Of a stretch of 64,000 nt of DNA, positions 58,596 to 64,000 are shown piece by piece. The position numbers and the translations under genes are program-made. Below the pieces are notes generated by a model, which made no database searches, had not been told where the DNA came from, and worked only from the letters and a program-made list of their open reading frames with translations. The stretch covers positions 862,501 through 926,500 of the forward strand of contig NZ_JAKKOD010000001.1 in NCBI RefSeq assembly GCF_026226775.1. Direction: 5' to 3'. The DNA comes from Avibacterium sp. 21-586. GTDB taxonomy: Bacteria; Pseudomonadota; Gammaproteobacteria; Enterobacterales; Pasteurellaceae. Within the stretch, counting starts at the first letter, position 1; each line of letters opens with the position of its first letter.

Positions 58596-59585
58596 TCACA
58601 GTGAGCCTCGAGTTATTAATTTGCAATCAAGATAGTGCTCAACGTGCTTATCTCGGCCTTGAATCCTTTCGATTAAACACAGGGCACTTTGTTTGCCCAT
58701 CTCAAAAGTGGGCTGCTCAAGCACGGTCATACCAGGGCCGGTCAGCTCCATCCAAGGCCAGTTGTCGACACCACACACCCCAATATCTTGCCCGATGCGT
58801 AAGTTGTGATGTTTCATAAAGGCCACAATATACTGCAACACCATGCCATTGGCGGCAAGAAATGCGATTTTTTCGCCCTTGTGAGCTTCCCAAAAGCCAA
58901 GACATTGGGCACACAACGTCGCTTTATCATTGAACTCCAACACAGTCGCATTTTGTCCACGCATAACTTGATGTGCCACAAACACATCGCGCACAATTCG
59001 CCGCGTTTGGTTGGTACCAATGGCTAATGTCACTAGTGCAATACGGGTGTACCCTTTACTGTAGGCAAAGCTCAACATCTTATTGAGTCCTTGCTTGAGG
59101 TTAGAGCTGACAATATCGCAATTGACGCCGTGGAGCGGTCGGTCAGCGAGCACAATCGGTGTCAGAGTCTGATTAACCTGCGCGAGATACTCTACATTTT
59201 CACCCGTGGCGTTGACAATCAAGCCTTCAACAGATTTGGCGATCATTGATTCAATATAACGCTGCTCTTTTTCTACGTTATCTCCAGTGGTAGCCAAGAT
59301 GGCAGTATAGCCATGGCGCTCGCACTCATCGATGATCCCACTGTATAAAATCGAGGAAAAGGGGCTTTGAATGTCAGACACCAACACGCCGATCAGATGG
59401 CTTTTCTGTAATCTTAAGTTGCGCGCCATTTGGTTGGGTTTGTAGCCTGCGTTGGCTATCACCTCAGCGATTTTTTTCTTGGTCTGCACCGACATGCTGT
59501 CATATTTACCATTGAGATAACGTGAAATGGTGGTTTTGGAAAGACCCGTTTGCAGGGCTATATCCGCCATCGTGATTTTTCTCAT
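58596..59585 (-). CDS. LacI-family regulator of the kdg genes
   Basis: This 329-residue repressor has an N-terminal LacI-type helix-turn-helix (MRKITMADIALQTGLSKTTISRYLNGKYD) with hinge, and a periplasmic-binding-protein-like ligand domain (HLIGVLVSDIQSPFSSILYSGI, about residue 62). It is probably the local KDG/uronate-responsive regulator, analogous to but not of the IclR-type KdgR family of enterobacteria. I chose ATG 59585, just after GGGGAGGGGAG; the TTG at 59606 was rejected. An AATCGATT palindrome lies 28 bases upstream. The effector is inferred from neighbours only. Confidence 0.85.
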   Translation of the reverse strand: MRKITMADIALQTGLSKTTISRYLNGKYDSMSVQTKKKIAEVIANAGYKPNQMARNLRLQKSHLIGVLVSDIQSPFSSILYSGIIDECERHGYTAILATTGDNVEKEQRYIESMIAKSVEGLIVNATGENVEYLAQVNQTLTPIVLADRPLHGVNCDIVSSNLKQGLNKMLSFAYSKGYTRIALVTLAIGTNQTRRIVRDVFVAHQVMRGQNATVLEFNDKATLCAQCLGFWEAHKGEKIAFLAANGMVLQYIVAFMKHHNLRIGQDIGVCGVDNWPWMELTGPGMTVLEQPTFEMGKQSALCLIERIQGRDKHVEHYLDCKLITRGSL

Positions 59586-59610
59586 CTCCCCTCCCCGTAA
59601 AATCAATTTA

Positions 59611-59624
59611 CGAAATCGATTAAC
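59611..59624. promoter_or_regulatory. Candidate operator for the LacI-type regulator
   Basis: CGAAATCGATTAAC contains the perfect palindrome AATCGATT (59614-59621) with the central CpG common in LacI-family operators. It lies 28 bases upstream of the regulator's start codon, where autoregulation of the regulator-kduI-kdgT operon would be expected. Confidence 0.45.
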
Positions 59625-59777
59625 TAGAGCAAATATTAGCCGTTTAAAATTTGAAACACAATTCCTATTTATCTGAAAAATTGATCCAAAACAAAAAAAT
59701 AACGTTTTTATTTAATCCTTTATAATTCTAGGTGTTAATTACGATTTAAGATCACGAGATAAAGGATCAAAAGCATA

Positions 59778-59891
59778 ATGGCCACACTGATGCTAAATAT
59801 ATTCTTTAACGTACTCTATCTCTGTGGCTATACTATGGTACTACAGTCTGGCAGGGAAAACGCCCTCTCGATAAATGGGCTGGGTGGATAA
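59778..59891 (+). other. Possible small or truncated frame (37 codons)
   Basis: An ATG at 59778 is preceded by AAAGGA and opens a 37-codon frame encoding a hydrophobic start (MATLMLNIFFNVLYLCGYTM). It ends at TAA 59889-59891. It is divergent from the LacI-type regulator and could be the truncated head of a membrane protein gene, a small membrane protein, or chance. No homologue is recognised. Confidence 0.25.
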
Positions 59892-59925
59892 CATATGGTA
59901 ATTCTAGGAAAATAAAGTTGTCGAT

Positions 59926-59957
59926 AATTAAAAAGGCTTGGAATAATTCCAAGCCTT
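59926..59957 (-). terminator. Terminator after sodA
   Basis: AAGGCTTGGAA (59933-59943) and TTCCAAGCCTT (59947-59957) form a perfect eleven-base stem with a three-base loop; on the minus strand TTTAATTATCG follows. Confidence 0.9.
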
Positions 59958-59980
59958 GCATCTTTTCAGAATAAAAAATC

Positions 59981-60610
59981 TTATAGATTAATTTTTTTCT
60001 CGAAACGTTCTGCTGCATAATCCCAGTTCACGACATTCCAGAACTCTTTAATGTAATCCGGACGGCGGTTTTGGAATTTTAAGTAGTAAGCGTGCTCCCA
60101 CACATCTAAACCAAGGATAGGATACCCTTCACAACCTGCAATTTCTTTCCCCATTAATGGGCTGTCTTGATTTGCGGTTGAAACCACTTCTAATTTACCA
60201 TTATTTAACACTAACCACGCCCAGCCTGAACCAAAACGAGTTGCTGCTGCTTTTTCAAACTCTGCCTTAAATGCGTCCACAGAACCAAAATCACGCTCAA
60301 TCGCCTCTTTTAACGCACCTTGTAGTGTTGTGCCTTTTTTCAATGATTTCCAAAAAAGAGAATGGTTTGCGTGTCCACCTGCATTGTTACGCAACACGCC
60401 ACGTTTGTCCGCAGGTAATTTATTTAAATTAGAAACTAACTCACCCGGGCACATTGCTAAAAACTCATCAGATAAACCTTCTAATGCAGCATTAGCGTTA
60501 TTCACATAAGCTTGGTGATGTTTAGAGTGGTGAATTTCCATTGTTTGTGCATCAAAATGCGGTTCTAACGCATCGTAAGCGTAACCTAATTCTGGTAATG
60601 TATAAGCCAT
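59981..60610 (-). CDS. sodA: Superoxide dismutase (Mn type)
   Basis: SodA converts superoxide to hydrogen peroxide and oxygen in the cytoplasm. The 209-residue protein has metal ligands His in [10 protein letters not shown] (about residue 27) and in GHANHSLFW (about 81), with DVWEHAYY giving Asp and His (about 169 and 173). The Gln in [11 protein letters not shown] and overall resemblance to E. coli SodA favour manganese. It is monocistronic and divergent from the YheO-like regulator gene. Confidence 0.95.
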   Translation of the reverse strand: MAYTLPELGYAYDALEPHFDAQTMEIHHSKHHQAYVNNANAALEGLSDEFLAMCPGELVSNLNKLPADKRGVLRNNAGGHANHSLFWKSLKKGTTLQGALKEAIERDFGSVDAFKAEFEKAAATRFGSGWAWLVLNNGKLEVVSTANQDSPLMGKEIAGCEGYPILGLDVWEHAYYLKFQNRRPDYIKEFWNVVNWDYAAERFEKKINL

Positions 60611-60669
60611 AATTTTTAATCCTTATTCAATTGTAACGAAAAATCCAAACTAACAAGATTTAGTTAGAT

Positions 60670-60678
60670 ATTCTAGCA
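60670..60678 (-). promoter_or_regulatory. Extended -10 promoter for sodA
   Basis: On the minus strand TGC-TAGAAT (60670-60678) matches an extended -10 element. No good -35 is seen at 17 bases. It lies about 60 bases before the sodA start. Confidence 0.4.
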
Positions 60679-60790
60679 AAAAATAATACAAAAATCATCA
60701 CAAAAGCAAAAATTTTGTTAATGAAATGTTTACAAAAGTAAATATGACTAAAGCTCTGCTACAAATAAAAATAAAATAGAAAATATTTTA

Positions 60791-60806
60791 GTGATCCACC
60801 TCACAA
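60791..60806. promoter_or_regulatory. CRP-like site upstream of the YheO-like regulator
   Basis: AGTGA-TCCACC-TCACA keeps both GTGA and TCAC half-sites at the exact six-base spacing of the CRP consensus TGTGA-N6-TCACA. It lies about 93 bases before the regulator's start codon, suggesting catabolite control of the following sugar cluster. Confidence 0.65.
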
Positions 60807-60808
60807 AA

Positions 60809-60884
60809 TCAAAAATAGTTGATTGAAATAATATTAAAAATCAAAAATAATTAAGTTAAATGAACAGTGATCAATTATTTTTGA
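60809..60884. repeat. Three copies of TCAAAAATA(A/G)T, one inverted, before the YheO-like gene
   Basis: TCAAAAATAGT (60810-60820), TCAAAAATAATT (60841-60852) and the inverted AATTATTTTTGA (60873-60884). The last two form a perfect 12-base inverted repeat with a 20-base spacer ending eight bases before the start codon, so a bound protein or hairpin could block translation start. These are candidate autoregulatory operators. Confidence 0.5.
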
Positions 60885-60891
60885 GTTTTCT

Positions 60892-61608
60892 ATGGCAAAA
60901 CAGGCAACAGAGAGTTTCTCTACTCTACATTATCCATTGAGCATCGTGGATAAATTGATTTTGCGTTCTTATGAACCTGTCTTGGATATGCTCTCACACT
61001 TTCTCGGTAAACAGTGTGAAGTAGTATTGCACTCTTTAGAGGATTTACAACATTCTGTGATTAAAATTGTGAATTCCCATTTAACTGGGCGAACGGTGGG
61101 GGCCCCTATTACAGACACCGCATTGAGAATGTTGAAACAGCTAAAGGAGCAAGAGACATTTGTTAGTCAAGCCTATTTTACACATACAAAGAGCGGTAAA
61201 AAAATGCGTTCAATCACGCAAGCGATTAAAGGGGAAAATGAACGGATTATCGGCTTGCTCTGTGTTAATTTTAATCTAGATGCCCCTCTTAATGAGGTGA
61301 TGTCTTTCTGGCTCACTTCTTTTGATCAAAATCAGCCGCTTATTCCCTCTCAACACAACAATGAGCATTTCGCAGAGAATATTGAAGATCTGTTTAATCA
61401 GACGGTAAAAAATGTCGTGGAGAAAATTGAGCAAGATCCTCATATCAGTACAAGTAATAAAAATAAATTTATTATTGTTGAGCTATATCAACAAGGTTTT
61501 TTTGAGCTAAAAGGAGCAATTAAACATTTGGCAAATGTGCTTGGTATCTCAACCCACACGGTCTATATGCACTTGCGCAATTTCAACAAAAATGGAGGTT
61601 CATCATAA
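60892..61608 (+). CDS. YheO/DauR-like PAS-HTH transcriptional regulator
   Basis: This 238-residue regulator has an N-terminal YheO-like PAS domain (about residues 22-130; LGKQCEVVLHSLEDLQHSVIKIVNSHLTGRTVGAP, KSGKKMRSITQAIKGENERIIGLLCVNFNLD). A C-terminal HTH follows (about 185-235; FELKGAIKHLANVLGISTHTVYMHLRNF). Family members include DauR, which controls D-arginine use in Pseudomonas. The stop overlaps the next start by one base (TAATG), so it is translated with the isomerase gene and probably senses that pathway's metabolite. The inducer is unknown. Confidence 0.88.
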   Translation: MAKQATESFSTLHYPLSIVDKLILRSYEPVLDMLSHFLGKQCEVVLHSLEDLQHSVIKIVNSHLTGRTVGAPITDTALRMLKQLKEQETFVSQAYFTHTKSGKKMRSITQAIKGENERIIGLLCVNFNLDAPLNEVMSFWLTSFDQNQPLIPSQHNNEHFAENIEDLFNQTVKNVVEKIEQDPHISTSNKNKFIIVELYQQGFFELKGAIKHLANVLGISTHTVYMHLRNFNKNGGSS

Positions 61609-62567
61609 TGAAACTTGGTTTAGAAACAGAATCCTGCCATCTCTTATTTCAGCATAGAAAAATGGATGTGTTTTCTTTTATCCGTAAAACGTGGGAGCTG
61701 GGATTAGAAGGTGTTGAACTCAATATTATTCCCGATCTGAATTTACACCCAGAGTTTGGTGTGCTTGATGGTGATGAAAAACGCTACCTACACCGTATTC
61801 GAGAAGCCATTGAGCAATATAATTTATATTGTGAAATTGATACTCGTTTTTGTGAAAAAGCTGCTTTAGCTAAGGCTCTCGTTATTGCTAATGAGCTAGG
61901 CGCAGATGTGGTGCGAACTTATGTCAGCAATGGAAAATTTAATCCTGAACGAATGAAAAAAGCCCCTGAAAATCTACGAGAAATCGTACCGCTCTTAAAG
62001 AAATATCGTATCCAATTGGCATTAGAAAACCACGAGCACGAAACCTCTGCGGAAATTATTCAAATTATCAAAGCCGTTGATAGTATTTGGGTTGGTGCAC
62101 ATTGTGATATTGGTAATGCAATGATGGCGTGGGAAGATCCTGTTGAAGCCGTAAAAGCTCTTGCTCCTTATACTTATTCCACTCATTTTAAAGACCATAT
62201 TGTTACGCTACACGATGATACGCCTGTGGTATGTGGTGTCCCTATTGGGCAAGGTAGTATTGATGTAGATGAATGTTTTCGACTTTTGGTTGAGCATTCC
62301 CCAGTAAAACGGATCAATATCGAAAATTGCTATCCATATTGTGCGCCCTTTGCTCGCCCACAAGGAACGGGAGGAGTGGATCAATTTACTGGTGCCTTCG
62401 CCATTAAGCCTACAATTTTTCCAGCATCACTGATCAAACCACTGGATTATTATTATCCACATAATATTTCAGCCGAAGCACTTGCTCAATTAACACAAGC
62501 ACAAATAGAAGCGTTAAAAATCTCACGAGATAAATTAATTGAACTACGGCATAAATATTGTCAATAG
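61608..62567 (+). CDS. TIM-barrel sugar phosphate isomerase/epimerase
   Basis: This 319-residue protein belongs to the xylose-isomerase-like AP-endonuclease-2 fold. Visible blocks are GLEGVELNIIPDLNLHP (about residue 34), LALENHEHETSAEI (metal Glu, about 143), VGAHCDIGNAMMAWEDP (metal Asp, about 170), TYSTHFKDHIV (His, about 197) and RINIENCYPYCAPFARP (metal Glu, about 235). Related enzymes isomerise or epimerise keto-sugars, hydroxypyruvate or inositol derivatives; the substrate is open. GGAGG precedes the ATG. It is coupled to the regulator gene and precedes an MFS transporter by 157 bases. Confidence 0.82.
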   Translation: MKLGLETESCHLLFQHRKMDVFSFIRKTWELGLEGVELNIIPDLNLHPEFGVLDGDEKRYLHRIREAIEQYNLYCEIDTRFCEKAALAKALVIANELGADVVRTYVSNGKFNPERMKKAPENLREIVPLLKKYRIQLALENHEHETSAEIIQIIKAVDSIWVGAHCDIGNAMMAWEDPVEAVKALAPYTYSTHFKDHIVTLHDDTPVVCGVPIGQGSIDVDECFRLLVEHSPVKRINIENCYPYCAPFARPQGTGGVDQFTGAFAIKPTIFPASLIKPLDYYYPHNISAEALAQLTQAQIEALKISRDKLIELRHKYCQ

Positions 62568-62601
62568 CAGGGAATTGCGCATAACTGAATTTTAAACACG
62601 A

Positions 62602-62652
62602 CCAACATTAAATAGTAGGAACACAGTGTTGGAAATTTTAACACTATTTAAT
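62602..62652. repeat. Inverted repeat between the isomerase and MFS genes
   Basis: ATTAAATAGT (62607-62616) and ACTATTTAAT (62643-62652) pair perfectly over ten bases. Inside lies AACACAGTGTT (62619-62629). CCAACA (62602-62607) and TGTTGG (62626-62631) could pair as an alternative to the outer stem. No T-run follows, so this looks more like an operator or leader structure for the transporter gene. Confidence 0.5.
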
Positions 62653-62724
62653 CACTTTCATCATTTTAGTCAAAGTGCTTTAACAAATATGAGAAATAAA
62701 TAATGATTTATTGAGGAGAAAACA

Positions 62725-63975
62725 ATGAAGAAAACAACCGCACTTTTTGCTAATAAATGGGTTCAACTAGGTTTTCTAGTGCTAGGTGGTGGTACCATTT
62801 ATAAATTATCCAGTATTAAAGACGTCTTTTATGTGCCAATGCAACAAGATTGGGGCTTAACCAATACTGAAATTGGATTAGGCTTTACTTATTATGCTAT
62901 TGTGCAAACCATTGGCTACTTTTTTTCTATGTACCTTGCTGATCGCTTTTCCAAAAAATATTTGCTCCCCGCTGGTTTAATTGGGGTAGCCTTGTGTGGC
63001 GCTTATTTAGCCACGCTGCCTTCTTTTCTTGGCTATGTTTGTGCTTTTGCGGGGCTGGCTTTATTTGGTGAGGTAGTCTATTGGCCCGTGCTACTGAAAG
63101 CTGTCCGCCTGCTTGGTACAAAAGAAGAACAAGGTCGCTTATTTGGCTTTTTAGAAGCTGGTCGAGGCATTGTTGATGTAATCGTAGCTTCAGGTGCATT
63201 AGGCGTTTTTGTCTTATTTGGTGAAGGCAAAGCAGGTATGCAAGCGGGTATTATTTACTATACTATTGTTACCGCAGCAGTAGGGATTATTACCTATTTC
63301 TTAGTGGATAACGATGATCAGATCGTTTTATCCGAGCAAGATCAATCTGCCGATGCCAAAGTATTCTCTGGTATCCTACACGTTATTAAAGATCTCAATA
63401 CTTGGCTTGCTGCCTTAGTGATTTTCTTTGTCTATTCAACTTATACAGGGTTAACCTATTTCATTCCATTCTTAAAAGATATTTATGGTCTGCCTGTTGC
63501 TTTAGTCGGTGCTTATGGGATCATTAATCAATATGGCTTAAAAATGGTAGGTGGGCCAGTTGGTGGTTTCTTATCAGATAAAGTATTCCACTCCCCATTA
63601 AAATACCTACGTTTCGCCTTCCTCGTTGCGGTAATTGGAATGCTCTTATTCATTCAACTACCACACGAATCAATGAATGTTTATCTTGGAATGACCGCCA
63701 CACTTGGCTTTGGTGCAATTATTTTCACCCAAAGAGCGGTCTTTTTTGCCCCAATGGAAGAAGTGGGCGCAGGGCGAGAATACGCAGGCTCATCAATGGC
63801 ATTAGGTTGCCTAATCGGCTATATGCCATCTATGTTTGGCTATACCCTATATGGCTATATCCTTGATAACTATTCAGGTATCAGCGGTTATAACAAAGTT
63901 TTCTATATTATGGCATTATTTAGCTTACTTGGTTTTGTTTGTGCAAGCTGGTTAGTTAAACGCATCAAAAATTAA
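62725..63975 (+). CDS. MFS transporter of the sugar-isomerase cluster
   Basis: This 416-residue inner-membrane protein has 12 predicted membrane segments. MFS elements are YLADRFSKKYLLPAG after helix 2 (the G-x-x-x-D-R/K-x-G-R/K loop in degenerate form), GRLFGFLEAGRGIVD (about 137) and GGFLSDKVFHSPLKYLRF after helix 8. It probably imports the substrate of the isomerase gene upstream; that is inferred from position. GAGGAG precedes the ATG. A USS core lies within its first codons (62737-62745). The window ends 25 bases after its stop. Confidence 0.83.
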   Translation: MKKTTALFANKWVQLGFLVLGGGTIYKLSSIKDVFYVPMQQDWGLTNTEIGLGFTYYAIVQTIGYFFSMYLADRFSKKYLLPAGLIGVALCGAYLATLPSFLGYVCAFAGLALFGEVVYWPVLLKAVRLLGTKEEQGRLFGFLEAGRGIVDVIVASGALGVFVLFGEGKAGMQAGIIYYTIVTAAVGIITYFLVDNDDQIVLSEQDQSADAKVFSGILHVIKDLNTWLAALVIFFVYSTYTGLTYFIPFLKDIYGLPVALVGAYGIINQYGLKMVGGPVGGFLSDKVFHSPLKYLRFAFLVAVIGMLLFIQLPHESMNVYLGMTATLGFGAIIFTQRAVFFAPMEEVGAGREYAGSSMALGCLIGYMPSMFGYTLYGYILDNYSGISGYNKVFYIMALFSLLGFVCASWLVKRIKN

Positions 63976-64000
63976 TCACACTTACAAAATAAAATAGGCT

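Larger units (their letters stand above)
59607..59980. other. Intergenic region between the LacI-type regulator and sodA
   Basis: This stretch of 374 bases holds the operator candidate, a small possible frame (59778-59891) and the sodA terminator. Nothing else is recognised. Confidence 0.6.

Overview
The window is a 64 kb piece of a Pasteurellaceae chromosome. The DNA-uptake signal core AAGTGCGGT (or its complement ACCGCACTT) occurs about 40 times by eye. This is the Haemophilus/Aggregatibacter/Avibacterium-type uptake sequence. Gene content and order (galE-ampG, glnB-mog, rlmN-pilW-rodZ-ispG-hisS-yfgM, rpsB-tsf-pyrH-frr through lpxB-rnhB) also fit a gammaproteobacterium of this family. I saw no rRNA, tRNA, CRISPR array, insertion sequence or prophage. 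The species cannot be fixed from the sequence alone.

Layout. 1-1.6 kb: the tail of a RimI-like acetyltransferase, a drug/metabolite-type exporter and a small membrane methyltransferase. 1.65-7.6 kb: the minus-strand operon rlmN-pilW-rodZ-ispG-hisS-yfgM (translation fidelity, pilus assembly, cell shape, isoprenoids). 7.9-11.7 kb: a purine permease, then galE and ampG. 11.8-16.2 kb: a minus-strand run of a CDP-alcohol phosphatidyltransferase (YnbA-like), an acyltransferase, a second CdsA-like protein, mogA, glnB and an AI-2E-family membrane protein. 16.2-18.8 kb: an SLC13 permease with RCK_C domains and a gene-free stretch holding two diverged copies of a hairpin-rich repeat. 18.8-35.4 kb: the envelope supercluster rpsB-tsf-(eptA-like gene on the opposite strand)-pyrH-frr-dxr-uppS-cdsA-rseP-bamA-skp-lpxD-fabZ-lpxA-lpxB-rnhB. 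It couples translation, isoprenoid and undecaprenyl-phosphate synthesis, phospholipid and lipid A synthesis, and outer-membrane protein assembly. 35.7-42.3 kb: ppiD, lon and prlC. 42.4-54.6 kb: a DUF454 protein, an orphan peptide-binding lipoprotein, mrcB, yacL, erpA, map, glnD, a BASS-family transporter, a DMT transporter and hemL. 54.9-56.0 kb: wecA. 56.0-56.7 kb: AT-rich and gene-free.

The last 7 kb is accessory metabolism. One operon encodes a LacI-type regulator, KduI and KdgT (uptake and isomerisation of pectin- or glycosaminoglycan-derived keto-deoxy sugar acids). After sodA comes a plus-strand cluster of a YheO/DauR-like PAS-HTH regulator, a TIM-barrel sugar isomerase/epimerase and an MFS transporter. 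A CRP-like site and three copies of a TCAAAAATA motif precede that cluster.

Both glnB and glnD are present, so the PII protein and the enzyme that modifies it sit in one window. The least explained items are the tandem hairpin units at 18.1-18.8 kb, which carry compensatory stem changes; the cruciform-like element before wecA; the glnB/AI-2E-family translational coupling; and the regulator-isomerase-transporter cluster at the right end.
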